Positions 1 through 9,994 of a stretch of DNA of 64,000 nt are shown piece by piece (position 1 is the first letter of the stretch; each line of letters begins with the position of its first letter). Both the position numbers and the translations under genes were made by a program. The notes under the pieces were generated by a model. That model made no database searches. It had not been told where the DNA came from and saw only the letters and a program-made list of their open reading frames with translations. Origin of the DNA: Polyangium jinanense (GTDB taxonomy: Bacteria; Myxococcota; Polyangia; Polyangiales; Polyangiaceae). The stretch spans positions 248,001-312,000 of the forward strand of contig NZ_JAGTJJ010000004.1 in the NCBI RefSeq assembly GCF_028435365.1, read 5' to 3'.

Positions 1-1073
<1,073 letters not shown>

Positions 1074-1080
1074 ACATGGG

Positions 1081-1111
1081 CTCCGGTTCGCCCCAAATTC
1101 GCGAACCGGAG
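1081..1111 (+). terminator. Stem-loop after gcvPB
   Basis: Perfect 11-bp inverted repeat (1081-1091 with 1101-1111) around a 9-base loop, starting 7 bases after the gcvPB stop. There is only a weak T-run behind it, so termination is inferred from position and stem strength. Confidence 0.5.
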
Positions 1112-1201
1112 TTGTCCGTGCGTACAATGTCGCCCGTCGGTCGCTCGCTCCCTCCCGGGAGCGGGCGATGTCAGAGCGTAAAGGCCTGAACGAGCAACGG
1201 C

Positions 1202-1519
1202 GTGTCCCGGACCATCACCGACAACGTCGGAGAAATCGAGACGATCTGCAAGACCGACCCTGCGCGTGTGGGGGATCTGGTCAAGCTCGTTTTCCGCTCG
1301 GACGATGACGCGGATCCGCCGTTCAACGTTCGGATCAAATCGCCCTCGGGCAAGGTGATCATCGAGCGGGTCCTGCGCGATCTGCCCACGGGCAAGCCCC
1401 AGAGCGCGCCGCCGATCGAGTTCACGGCCTCGGCCCCGGGCGCGTACAAGATCGAGATCTGGCAGCTCTACGGCAAGATTCGCGGAAACGCGGTGCTCAA
1501 CGTGATCCCGGCGATGTAG
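1202..1519 (+). CDS. Small conserved-looking protein, unknown function
   Basis: 105-residue protein starting at GTG. It has no signal peptide and no membrane segment. The composition alternates charged and beta-prone stretches (residues 25-50 and 80-105) and the C-terminal part reads like a small beta-sandwich (AYKIEIWQLYG). I recognise no catalytic motif or named family. It stands alone between gcvPB and the MoxR operon, with 128 bases upstream and 163 bases downstream. Codon usage matches the neighbours, so it is probably real; the exact start is uncertain because no clear ribosome binding site was seen. Confidence 0.6.
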   Translation: MSRTITDNVGEIETICKTDPARVGDLVKLVFRSDDDADPPFNVRIKSPSGKVIIERVLRDLPTGKPQSAPPIEFTASAPGAYKIEIWQLYGKIRGNAVLNVIPAM

Positions 1520-1682
1520 CGAGCGCCGCGCGCCGCTTTCAGGAATAAACGCGCCGCCGCGCCTGTCCAGGCGCCGCGAGCCTTGCTATGTGCACGCCGC
1601 ACGTCGGTCCCACGCGAGGCGCGGGATCGAGCCACGACGGCTTTGCGGCAACGCCCGCCCAGACAACCCCCCGGTTCATGCC

Positions 1683-2669
1683 ATGCACGACGTCCGCGCC
1701 CTGAACGAGCTCGTCGCGAAAGAGAGTGCCTTCGTCGACAACCTGATCGCCGAGGTCGGCAAGGTGATCGTCGGGCAAACCTACATGCTCGAACGGATCC
1801 TGATCGGCCTGCTCACAGGCGGTCACGTCCTGCTCGAAGGCGTGCCGGGGCTCGCCAAGACGCTCACGGTCCGCACGCTCTGCGACGCGATCCACGCGAA
1901 GTTCTCGCGCATCCAGTTCACGCCCGATCTCCTGCCGGCCGACGTGATCGGCACGGTGATCTACAACCACCAGAAGGGCGAGTTCTCCTCGAAGCTCGGT
2001 CCGATCTTCGCGAACCTCGTGCTCGCCGACGAGATCAACCGCGCGCCGGCGAAGGTGCAGAGCGCGCTGCTCGAGGCGATGCAGGAGAAGCAGGTCACGA
2101 TCGGCGACACGACCTACAAGCTTCCCGATCCCTTCGTGGTCATGGCGACGCAGAACCCGATCGAGCAGGAGGGCACGTACCGTTTGCCCGAGGCGCAGGT
2201 CGATCGCTTCATGCTGATGGTGAAGGTCGGGTATCCGACGCGCGCGGAGGAGCGGCAGATCATCGACCGCACGACGGGGCTCGTCGAGGCGAGCGCGAAC
2301 CGGATCATCGAGCCCGAGACGCTGGTCAGCGCGCGGAAGGTCGTGCGCGACGTCTACATGGATGACCGCGTGAAGGACTACATCGTCGACGTGGTCTTCG
2401 CGACGCGCGAGCCGAGCCAGAAGGGCATGAAGGAGCTCGCGAGCATGATCGAGTACGGCGCGAGCCCGCGCGCCTCGATCGCGCTGGCGCTGGCGGCGCG
2501 GGCGCACGCGTTCCTGCGGCACCGCGGGTACGTGACACCTGAGGACGTGAAGGCCGTGGGGCCGGACGTGCTGCGGCATCGCATGGTGCTCACGTACGAG
2601 GCCGAGGCCGAAGAGGTGACGACCGAGCAGGTCGTGCGGCGCGTGTTCGAGGTGGTCGAGGTGCCGTGA
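1683..2669 (+). CDS. MoxR-family AAA ATPase
   Basis: 328-residue AAA+ ATPase of the MoxR family, thought to act as a chaperone with VWA-domain proteins. Walker A is GVPGLAKT (residues 53-60) and Walker B is LADEIN (D115, E116). The ATG at 1683 is used because residues upstream of it in the longer open frame are not MoxR-like and MoxR proteins normally begin near this point. The stop overlaps the next start by four bases (GTGA, 2666-2669). It is the first gene of an operon of eight overlapping genes ending with BatE-like at 10794. This moxR-DUF58-bat order is the classic aerotolerance (Bat) operon arrangement; the actual role in myxobacteria is not established here. Confidence 0.93.
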   Translation: MHDVRALNELVAKESAFVDNLIAEVGKVIVGQTYMLERILIGLLTGGHVLLEGVPGLAKTLTVRTLCDAIHAKFSRIQFTPDLLPADVIGTVIYNHQKGEFSSKLGPIFANLVLADEINRAPAKVQSALLEAMQEKQVTIGDTTYKLPDPFVVMATQNPIEQEGTYRLPEAQVDRFMLMVKVGYPTRAEERQIIDRTTGLVEASANRIIEPETLVSARKVVRDVYMDDRVKDYIVDVVFATREPSQKGMKELASMIEYGASPRASIALALAARAHAFLRHRGYVTPEDVKAVGPDVLRHRMVLTYEAEAEEVTTEQVVRRVFEVVEVP

Positions 2670-3679
2670 AGGCCGCCGGCCGCACGAAGAAAGGGGCGAC
2701 GAAGAGCCCGAGCTTCGGGGAGCGCCTGCGTGCGTTCTTCGGGCTCGGCGACGAGCCCCCGCCGGACGAAGCGCCGAACAAGAAGGAAGGCGCGAAGGCC
2801 GGCGCCGCGGAGCTCCTCAAGCGGCTGCGCGTCATCGAGATCAAGACGAGCCACCTCGCGAACGAGCAGCTCTCGGGGGCGTACTCGTCGGTGTTCCGCG
2901 GCCAGGGCCTCTCGTTCCGCGAGGTGCGCGCATACCACCCCGGCGACGACGTGCGCTGGATCGACTGGAACGTGTCGGCGCGCATGAACGAGGCCTTCGT
3001 GAAGGTCTTCACCGAAGAGCGCGAGATGACCGTGATGCTCGTGGTCGACGCGTCGGAGAGCGAGCTCTTCGGGACGCGGCGGGCCTCGAAGGCCGCGGTC
3101 GCCGCGGAGATCTGCGCGCTCTGCGCGTTCAGCGCGATCCGCAACAACGACCGGGTCGGGCTCGTGCTGGCCACGGATCGCGTGGAGAAGATCGTCCCGC
3201 CGAAGAAGGGCGACAAGCACGTGATGCGCGTCATCCGCGAGATCCTCGGGCACGAGCCGGAGAGCGCGGGGACGAGCCTCCGGGTCGCACTGGAGACGCT
3301 GTCGAAGGTGCAAAAACGAAGGAGCGTCGCGTTCGTCGTGAGCGACTTCTTCGACCACGGCTACGAGCGGGCTCTCGCGCTCGCGGCGAGCAAGCACGAC
3401 GTGATCCCGGTGGTGATCGAGGATCCGCGCGACGCGGAGCTGCCGGACGTGGGTTTGGCGACGTTCGAGGATCTGGAGACGGGCGAGCAGGTGCTCGTCG
3501 ACACGTCGGACCGGAAGGTGCGGGAGCGGTACGCGGCCGAGATGCGGAAGATGCGGCGCGAGCGGGACAAGCTGTTCAAGAAGCTCGCGGTCGATACGGT
3601 CACGATTCGCACGGACCAGAGCTACGTGGAGCCGCTGCGCCAGCTCTTCGCGAAGCGCGCGAGGAGGGCCCGGCGATGA
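2666..3679 (+). CDS. DUF58 domain protein
   Basis: 337 residues, GTG start inside the moxR stop (GTGA). It carries the DUF58 signature FREVRAYHPGDDVRWIDWN followed by SAR (about residues 89-111) and a degenerate VWA-like fold behind it (VVDASES, residues ~127-133). An extra, charged N-terminal ~50 residues is rich in Lys/Pro. There is no membrane helix, so it is probably cytoplasmic. In Bat operons DUF58 proteins pair with the MoxR ATPase; the overlap implies translational coupling and similar stoichiometry. The next gene starts within its stop (ATGA, 3676-3679). Confidence 0.9.
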   Translation: MKAAGRTKKGATKSPSFGERLRAFFGLGDEPPPDEAPNKKEGAKAGAAELLKRLRVIEIKTSHLANEQLSGAYSSVFRGQGLSFREVRAYHPGDDVRWIDWNVSARMNEAFVKVFTEEREMTVMLVVDASESELFGTRRASKAAVAAEICALCAFSAIRNNDRVGLVLATDRVEKIVPPKKGDKHVMRVIREILGHEPESAGTSLRVALETLSKVQKRRSVAFVVSDFFDHGYERALALAASKHDVIPVVIEDPRDAELPDVGLATFEDLETGEQVLVDTSDRKVRERYAAEMRKMRRERDKLFKKLAVDTVTIRTDQSYVEPLRQLFAKRARRARR

Positions 3680-4779
3680 CGAGGACGTGCCTCCCGCTCG
3701 TGTTCGCCGTGGCCCTGGTCGCCGTCGCCGCGTCGCGCACGGCGTCGGCCGAGGAGACGGACGCGGACGCGGGCGCGCGGGTGTGGGCGTCATGCGTGGA
3801 GCGCGTTCCCGACGGCGCGAGCCGGCCGAAGCTCACGGAGACGTTCCCCGAGCGCGGGACGAGCGGCTGGGCCGCGCCGCTCGAAATCACGGTCGTGCAC
3901 GGCAAGGGGGAGACCGTGATGCCCGGCGGTATCCGGGTCGAGCGCGGCAGCGATCAATACAAGGCGCTCGAAGAGGCAGGGTTCGTCCTGCCCGACCCGG
4001 ATGGAGGCGCAGGCCCTGTCGCGGTCACGGAGGCGGGCGAGACGTCCTCCACGACGAAGGTGACGATCTCGTTCGTGGCCCTGCCGAAGAACCCCGGCAG
4101 AAACGTGATGATGCTGCCGCCCGTGCCGATCACGCTGGCCCGCGCGAGCGGGGATCTCGTGACGGTCTGCACGGCACCGCATCCGATCCTGATCGAGGAT
4201 CCGATCGCGAACGAGCTCGATCCGAAAGTCCGACCGAACCCCGAGGGCAGGCCACAACGCGAGGAGTGGGTCCTCGCCAAGCAGCTCGCGGTGGGCGCGC
4301 TCGTGGGGGCGATCCTCACGGCGATCGGCGCGTGGCTCTTCGTGCGATGGTCGCGACGCCCGAAGCCCGTGCCGTACGTCGCGCCCAAGCTGCCGTGGAT
4401 CGCGGCGCTCGAAGAGCTCGAAGCGATCCGCGCGTCGAACCTCATCACCGAGGGCAAGAACGACGAGTACTTCGACCGCGTGAGCGACTGCGTGCGCAAG
4501 TACCTCGGCGCGCGTTACGGGTTCGATGGCCTCGAGAGCACGACCGACGAGATGCAGCGGACGCTCGCGCGCGTGCGGCCACCTGTGCGCGGGCTCGACA
4601 CGATCACGCGTTTCCTCGAAGAGGCTGATCTCGTGAAGTTCGCGCGCGTCTTGCCGAGCGAAAACGACTGCCTCGCCGCGCTCGAACGCGGCATCACGAT
4701 CGTGCGCAACACGACGCCGCCCCAGGCGGGATCCAGCGAGACCGCGGCGCGCAAGGAAGCGGCGGGAGGGCCGACATGA
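3676..4779 (+). CDS. Membrane protein of the Bat operon (DUF4381-like)
   Basis: 367 residues: signal peptide (about 1-25, cleavage after TASA), a periplasmic domain of about 180 residues, one membrane helix (about 206-224), then a cytoplasmic part with a conserved-looking helical segment (240-340). This order and the position between DUF58 and BatA resemble the DUF4381-type proteins of Bat operons, but the match is by architecture and context rather than a motif. It overlaps both neighbours by four bases (ATGA), so it is surely co-translated. Likely a membrane scaffold of the MoxR-VWA complex. Confidence 0.75.
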   Translation: MTRTCLPLVFAVALVAVAASRTASAEETDADAGARVWASCVERVPDGASRPKLTETFPERGTSGWAAPLEITVVHGKGETVMPGGIRVERGSDQYKALEEAGFVLPDPDGGAGPVAVTEAGETSSTTKVTISFVALPKNPGRNVMMLPPVPITLARASGDLVTVCTAPHPILIEDPIANELDPKVRPNPEGRPQREEWVLAKQLAVGALVGAILTAIGAWLFVRWSRRPKPVPYVAPKLPWIAALEELEAIRASNLITEGKNDEYFDRVSDCVRKYLGARYGFDGLESTTDEMQRTLARVRPPVRGLDTITRFLEEADLVKFARVLPSENDCLAALERGITIVRNTTPPQAGSSETAARKEAAGGPT

Positions 4780-5912
4780 AGCGGTTTGCCCTCGTCCTTT
4801 TGCAGACCCTGGTGGTGCTCGCGCTCGCGCTCGCGTGGCCCATCTTCGCGCGGCGCGACGCCTGGGAGAGCGCGAGCTTCGAGCTGCCGTGGCTGCTCCT
4901 CGGCCTCGCCATCGTGCCGGTCCTGCTCTGGTGGGGCACGGCGGGTCAGGACCGGCGCACGCCACGGTTGCGCGTCGGTACGATCTTCCCCTTCACCACC
5001 GGCCCGCGTGGCGTGCGCGCGAAGCTCCGGGATCTGCCGGGCGTCCTCCGCGCCGTCTCGGTCGCGCTCCTCATCACCGCGATCGCGCGCCCGATCTCGA
5101 TCCTGCGTGACGAACGCAGCGACGACAAAGGCATCGACATCGTGGTCGCGCTCGACCTCTCGGGCTCGATGCGCGCGATCCTCGACGCCAAACCGGGCGA
5201 TCTCCCGGGCCGGATCACGCTGCCGCGCGGCAAGCGCCTCACGCGGCTCGATACGGCGAAGATCGTGCTGCAGGACTTCATCTCGCGCCGGAAGACCGAC
5301 CGCATCGGCGTCGTCGTCTTCGGCAAGAGCGCGTATGTCCTCTCGCCGCCCACGCTCGACTATCACCTCCTGAGCGAGCTCGTCGGCAAGATGACGCTCG
5401 ACGTGATCGACGGATCGAGCACGGCGATCGGCGACGGCCTCGCCACGGCCGTCGCGCGCCTGCGCAAGAGCGACGCGCAGTCGAAGGTGATCGTGCTGCT
5501 CACGGATGGCGACAACAAGGAAGGCCTGGTCTCGCCGCAGTACGCGACGCACCTCGCGACGAGTGTGGGCGCCCAGGTCAACACGATCCAGATCGGCAAC
5601 GACGACGAGGTCGACGTCGAGGACGGCTTCGATCCGCTCGGCCAGCCGCGCTACGTGCGCCGTCGTTACCCGGTGAACCCCGAGCTGCTCAAGTGGATCG
5701 CCAAGACCACGAAGGGCGAGGCATACATCGCGACCGACGCGAAGGCGCTCGCCGAGAGCATGCACGCGGTGCTCGACAAGCTGGAGAAGACGCGCTTCGA
5801 GGCGAGCCGCGGATCGTTCGAGGATCTGTTCCCCTTCCTGCTCGTGCCCGGCGTCGTGCTGGTGGGCCTCGACGCGCTCCTCCGCGCGTGGCTGCTCCGG
5901 AGGTTCCCGTGA
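4776..5912 (+). CDS. batA: BatA-type VWA membrane protein
   Basis: 378 residues with N-terminal membrane segments (about 5-22, 38-54 and 88-105), a periplasmic von Willebrand A domain and a C-terminal helix near 352-370. The MIDAS metal site is intact: DLSGS (D127, S129, S131) with the TDGD loop further on. These are the hallmarks of BatA. It overlaps the previous gene (ATGA) and the next (GTGA, 5909-5912). BatA and BatB next to MoxR is the standard pairing in Bacteroidetes and proteobacteria, linked to stress tolerance and membrane integrity; the function here is inferred from family and operon. Confidence 0.88.
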   Translation: MKRFALVLLQTLVVLALALAWPIFARRDAWESASFELPWLLLGLAIVPVLLWWGTAGQDRRTPRLRVGTIFPFTTGPRGVRAKLRDLPGVLRAVSVALLITAIARPISILRDERSDDKGIDIVVALDLSGSMRAILDAKPGDLPGRITLPRGKRLTRLDTAKIVLQDFISRRKTDRIGVVVFGKSAYVLSPPTLDYHLLSELVGKMTLDVIDGSSTAIGDGLATAVARLRKSDAQSKVIVLLTDGDNKEGLVSPQYATHLATSVGAQVNTIQIGNDDEVDVEDGFDPLGQPRYVRRRYPVNPELLKWIAKTTKGEAYIATDAKALAESMHAVLDKLEKTRFEASRGSFEDLFPFLLVPGVVLVGLDALLRAWLLRRFP

Positions 5913-7009
5913 TCTTCGGCGCGCCCATCTTCCTCTTCTGCACGGCCCTCGCGGCGCTCGTCGCGCTCCTGCTCGCGCTCGGCGCGATCTATCGGCGGCG
6001 CGCGGCGCAGGCCTTCGGTGATCTCGAGCGCGTCGAGGCGCTGCGGACGAGTGACCCTTCCGTGCGACGCGCGTGGAAGGCCGTCCTCCTCGTGATGGCC
6101 ACGGCGCTCGCGTTCTTCGCGGCGGCGCGCCCGCAGTACGGCAAGGGGACGCGCCTCGTGCCGGCGACGAACGTCGACGTGGTCCTCGTGCTCGACTACT
6201 CGAAGAGCATGTACGCGCGGGACGTCGAGCCCTCGCGGATCTTCCGGGCGAAGGTCGAGGTCGCGCGGCTCGTGAAAGAGCTCGAAGGCGCGCGCTTCGC
6301 CGCCGTCGCCTTCGCTGGCGAGCCGATGGGTTTTCCCCTCACCGCCGACGGCGCCGCGGTCGCGCAGTTCCTCCGCCAGCTCGACCCGAACGACATGCCC
6401 ATTGGCGGCACCGCGATCGCCCGTGCCCTGACGCTCGCGCGTGATCTCTTGAAGCGGGATCCCAAATCGTCGGAGCACAAACGGATCATCCTGCTCGTCA
6501 CGGACGGCGAGGATCTGGAGGGTGATCCGGTGGGCGTCGCGCGTCAGCTCGGGGCCGAGGGGACGACGGTGCACGTCGTGCAGATCGGCGGCCGCACGCC
6601 CGAGCGGATCCCCGAGGTCGGCGAGGACGGCCGCGTGGTCGGCTTCCGGACGGACCGGAACGGAAAACCCCTCACGACGGCGCTCACCGTGCATGGTGAG
6701 AAGCAGCTCGCGTCGATCGCCACATCGACGCCCGGGGGCGAGATCATCGTGGCGGAGAAGGGCACGACCGGGATCGATCGCATCGCCGCGGATCTGCGCA
6801 AGCAGATGAAGAGCGAGCTCGCCGAGAAGATCGAGACGGTTTACGCCGACGTCTACTACTACCCGCTCGGGCTCGCGATCCTCTTGCTCGTGGCCGAGGC
6901 GCTGATCACGGACGCGCCGCTCCGGATCCTCCGCCGCAGGGCCGCGCCGAAGCCGATCGCGCCCGCCGGCGAGCGCAAACGAAAGGAGGCGCGTCGTGTC
7001 CCGGCCTGA
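5909..7009 (+). CDS. batB: BatB-type VWA membrane protein
   Basis: 366 residues. The GTG at 5909 lies in the BatA stop (GTGA) and gives a clean N-terminal helix (residues 5-26), so it is preferred over the longer open frame that starts inside batA. A second helix lies near 57-73, then a VWA domain with MIDAS motif DYSKS (D96, S98, S100) and TDGED loop; a C-terminal helix lies near 315-333. The paralogous relation to BatA is evident. The stop lies 14 bases inside the next gene. Confidence 0.88.
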   Translation: MIFGAPIFLFCTALAALVALLLALGAIYRRRAAQAFGDLERVEALRTSDPSVRRAWKAVLLVMATALAFFAAARPQYGKGTRLVPATNVDVVLVLDYSKSMYARDVEPSRIFRAKVEVARLVKELEGARFAAVAFAGEPMGFPLTADGAAVAQFLRQLDPNDMPIGGTAIARALTLARDLLKRDPKSSEHKRIILLVTDGEDLEGDPVGVARQLGAEGTTVHVVQIGGRTPERIPEVGEDGRVVGFRTDRNGKPLTTALTVHGEKQLASIATSTPGGEIIVAEKGTTGIDRIAADLRKQMKSELAEKIETVYADVYYYPLGLAILLLVAEALITDAPLRILRRRAAPKPIAPAGERKRKEARRVPA

Positions 7010-8093
7010 TCGCAAAGCACGCGTCGCCCGCACGGATCGTGCATCGACCACGATGCGCGAGCGCGCCAAGACCGCGGCGATCGCCCTCTTCGCGCTCGCC
7101 TGCGTCGCCGGCGGCGCGACCTGGCTCGCCTCCGGCTGCAGCGGATGGGACCCGAGCTCGCCGTTCGAACGCAACGCGCCCGCGGTGGATCAGGCCCTCG
7201 CCGATCTCGACGCGGGCCGCTTCGAATCGGCCGAGCAGGCGCTCGAAACGTACCTCGGCACCGGCCCGTGCACGGACGCGGGCCTCGGCCTGCCGGATGC
7301 GGTCCGCCAGAAGTACAACGGCTCGTTCGATCTCGGCCTCGTGCTGTTCTCGGTCGCGGAGAAGTACGGCCGGCGCTTTGGCGAGGAGGAGCAAAGCGAC
7401 GGTGGCCCCGAGGAGGAGCAGCTCGCCGCGATGCGCTCGCTCGAGATCGACTGCGCGCTCATCGTCGTGCGGGCGATCGCCGAGGATCCGAAGGTCCCGA
7501 TCGATCTCCGTGCCCGCGCGCACTACCTCGCGGGCAACCTCGAGTTCTTGCGGAAGAAGTACGAGGAAGCCGTGCGCCACTACGACGACGCGCTCGCGCT
7601 GATCCCGGGTTTGCCCGAGGATGCGGCCGCCGACGGGATCGGGCGTGACGCCGCGTGGAACCGCGCCATCGCGCTCCGGCGCATCGAGGACCAGAAGGAC
7701 GCGGGCCAGGACGCCGATCAAGACGCGAACCAGGACGCGGGCCAGGACGGCGGCGACGACGCGAGTGATGGATCCGACGGCGACGATGGATCCGACGGCT
7801 CGGACGGGTCCGACGGCGGCGAAGACGCGGGCCAGGACGGCGGCGACGACGGCGGGAAAGATGCCGGCGACGACGGCGGAGGCGACGGCGGCGACGGGGA
7901 CGCGGGCCAGGATGCGGGCGGCCAGGACGGCGGACAATCACCGCCCCCGCCGCCGCAACCCGCCTCGCCCGAGCCCCAGCCGGGCCAGGAAGATCGCATC
8001 CTCGATCGCTTCGAGGAGGCGCCGACCTACCAGGAGCAGGAGGCCAAGATGAAGGCCGGCACGCGGCGCGGTCGCGTGATGGAGGACAAGTGA
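6996..8093 (+). CDS. TPR protein, BatC-like, with long acidic low-complexity linker
   Basis: 365 residues, GTG start 7 bases after a full Shine-Dalgarno (AAAGGAGG, 6983-6990) inside the end of batB. An N-terminal helix (about residues 27-46) ends near a Cys and may be a membrane anchor. Residues 55-215 contain TPR-like helical pairs, as in BatC. Residues about 230-310 are an extreme Asp/Gly/Gln/Ser region built from short DAGQDGGDD-type units, followed by a Pro-rich stretch. The position between BatB and BatD fits BatC. The acidic tract could bind cations or act as a flexible spacer; that is inference. Confidence 0.8.
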   Translation: MSRPDRKARVARTDRASTTMRERAKTAAIALFALACVAGGATWLASGCSGWDPSSPFERNAPAVDQALADLDAGRFESAEQALETYLGTGPCTDAGLGLPDAVRQKYNGSFDLGLVLFSVAEKYGRRFGEEEQSDGGPEEEQLAAMRSLEIDCALIVVRAIAEDPKVPIDLRARAHYLAGNLEFLRKKYEEAVRHYDDALALIPGLPEDAAADGIGRDAAWNRAIALRRIEDQKDAGQDADQDANQDAGQDGGDDASDGSDGDDGSDGSDGSDGGEDAGQDGGDDGGKDAGDDGGGDGGDGDAGQDAGGQDGGQSPPPPPQPASPEPQPGQEDRILDRFEEAPTYQEQEAKMKAGTRRGRVMEDK

Positions 8094-9994
8094 GGGCCGG
8101 GGCGCTCGCGTGGATCCTCGGCGCGCAGGCCGCGATCGTTTCGGTAGCAACGATCGCGCACGCTGAGCCGCAGGTCACGACCCACGTCAGAGCGCGCAAG
8201 GTCGAGGTCGGCGAGCCCTTCTCGGTTCAGCTCTCCGCGCTCGTCACGAACGGCGAGCCCATGCCGAGTGATCCGCGCCTCGCGCCGCCCGCGGGCGCCA
8301 CGATCCAAGGTGGCCCGGCCATCGGCACGTCGGTGGTCGCGATCAACGGCAACATGCGCGTCGGCATCGACGTGAGCTGGCAGCTCGTCTCGAACGCGCC
8401 CGGCCGCGTGAAGATCCCCGCGCCGAGCGTGCTCTGGTCGGGGAAACGTTTCTCCGGACAAGCCGTCGAGGTCGAGGTCGTCCCCGCGAGCGGCCGCCGC
8501 AGGCCGCAGAGCCCGTTCCTCTTGCCGGGCGGCCCGGGGTTCCTCGGGCAGTTCGGGCTCGGCGGCTTCGATCACTTCACCGACGACGATGACGAGCCGC
8601 AAGCCGCGCTCGACGAGAAGCTCGAGCTCAAGACAGCGCCCGATCCGTACGTCTTCGTCCACGCGCACGCCGACAAGAAAGAGGCCGTGATCGGCGAGCA
8701 GGTGGCCGTCTCGTTCTACCTGTACCGGGCGTCCGCCGTGGGCATGGACGATCGCCGCGACCCTACGGCCGCGGACTTCCTCCGCTGGTCGATGCTGCCG
8801 AACCCCGGCACCGAGCCCCTGTTTCGCGCACGCGCGGGGAGCCGCACGTACATGGTGCAACTCGCCGAGCGCCTCGCTCTTTTCCCGACGCGCACGGGCG
8901 ATCTCCACGTCGGCCCCTTGCGGTTTTGGTTCACGGGCCGGCAGGTCGGACGCCACGCGCTCCGCGAGAGCGAGGACCTCGTCATCCGCGTGACCGAGCC
9001 GCCGCGCGCGGGTCGCCCGCCGGGTTACGCCCTCGGCGACGTCGGTCGGTTCTCGCTCTCGGCCACGGTCGAGCCGCGCCGCCTCACGCAGGGCGGATCG
9101 ATCGCGGTCACCGTGCAGGTGAAGGGCAGCGGCAACTTCCCGCAGACGCTCGCGGTGCCGGCGCGCACCGGCATCGACTGGCTCGATCCCGAGAAGCGCG
9201 AGTCGATCGGCCCGCAAGGCGCGATCATCTCGGGGTATCGATCGTTCGGGTACGTCGTCCGCATCCAGGAGGCGGGCCAGGTCGATCTCGGCAAGATCGA
9301 TCTGCCGTACTGGGATCCCTCGTCGAAGCGGTACGAGGTCGCGAGCGTCGAGCTCGGTAAGGTCGACGTCGCGCCCTCCGCCGCGCCCGATCCGGCCGCG
9401 TCTGCGAGCGCCTCTCCGAGCGCCACGCCCGGCGCCGATCCCGCCGCTCCGAAAGGCGAGGTCGATCCTTTCGCGACCCTCCCTGCCCCGCGCGCCACGC
9501 TCGGCGCGTTCATCGCGCCCTCGGCGCCTCTCTTCGACGGCGCGAGCCTCTACCTCGTGATCGCCGCGCCGCCCCTCGCGTACGGCCTGCTGGCCACCGC
9601 GGCGACGGGCGCGCGGCGCCTCCGATCCCGCAGGGCCGCGGGCGCTTCCTCGCCAACGCGCCTCGCGAACGTCGCGCTCGACGAGGCCGATCAAGCGCGC
9701 GAGCGCGGCGACACGAAGGCCCTCTCGGCGGCCGTCGAGCGCGCGATCCACCACGCGATCAAGGCAGCGACCGATCTCGAATCACGCGGCATCTTGCTCG
9801 ACGATCTCGCGAAGGAGCTCGAAGACGCTGGCGTCGCCGAGGATCTCGCGGCGCGCACACGCGGCCTGCTCGACGAGGCCTCGGCGCTGCGCTTCGATCC
9901 GGGGGCGAGCCCGGCGAGCCTCGAAGAGCTTTCGAAGCGCGGGCGAGCCGTCGTGCGTGATCTCGTCGCCGTCTCCGGGAGGGCGCGGGGATGA
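8090..9994 (+). CDS. batD: BatD-type (oxygen tolerance) membrane protein
   Basis: 634 residues, GTG start overlapping the previous stop (GTGA). It has a signal peptide (cleavage near AHA-EP), then tandem beta-rich domains with the BatD pattern of a surface-exposed N-terminal region beginning VTTHVRARKVEVGEPF, a Pro/Ala-rich stretch near 430-460, one membrane helix (about 485-505) and a C-terminal cytoplasmic helical domain. It is longer than minimal BatD because of this cytoplasmic tail. It probably forms the large periplasmic part of the Bat complex. It overlaps the next gene by four bases. Confidence 0.85.
   Translation: MRAGALAWILGAQAAIVSVATIAHAEPQVTTHVRARKVEVGEPFSVQLSALVTNGEPMPSDPRLAPPAGATIQGGPAIGTSVVAINGNMRVGIDVSWQLVSNAPGRVKIPAPSVLWSGKRFSGQAVEVEVVPASGRRRPQSPFLLPGGPGFLGQFGLGGFDHFTDDDDEPQAALDEKLELKTAPDPYVFVHAHADKKEAVIGEQVAVSFYLYRASAVGMDDRRDPTAADFLRWSMLPNPGTEPLFRARAGSRTYMVQLAERLALFPTRTGDLHVGPLRFWFTGRQVGRHALRESEDLVIRVTEPPRAGRPPGYALGDVGRFSLSATVEPRRLTQGGSIAVTVQVKGSGNFPQTLAVPARTGIDWLDPEKRESIGPQGAIISGYRSFGYVVRIQEAGQVDLGKIDLPYWDPSSKRYEVASVELGKVDVAPSAAPDPAASASASPSATPGADPAAPKGEVDPFATLPAPRATLGAFIAPSAPLFDGASLYLVIAAPPLAYGLLATAATGARRLRSRRAAGASSPTRLANVALDEADQARERGDTKALSAAVERAIHHAIKAATDLESRGILLDDLAKELEDAGVAEDLAARTRGLLDEASALRFDPGASPASLEELSKRGRAVVRDLVAVSGRARG

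Noticed and set aside
5693..5908. Longer start for BatB inside batA
   Set aside because: The GTG at 5909 overlaps the batA stop by four bases like the other genes of the operon and gives a proper N-terminal helix.
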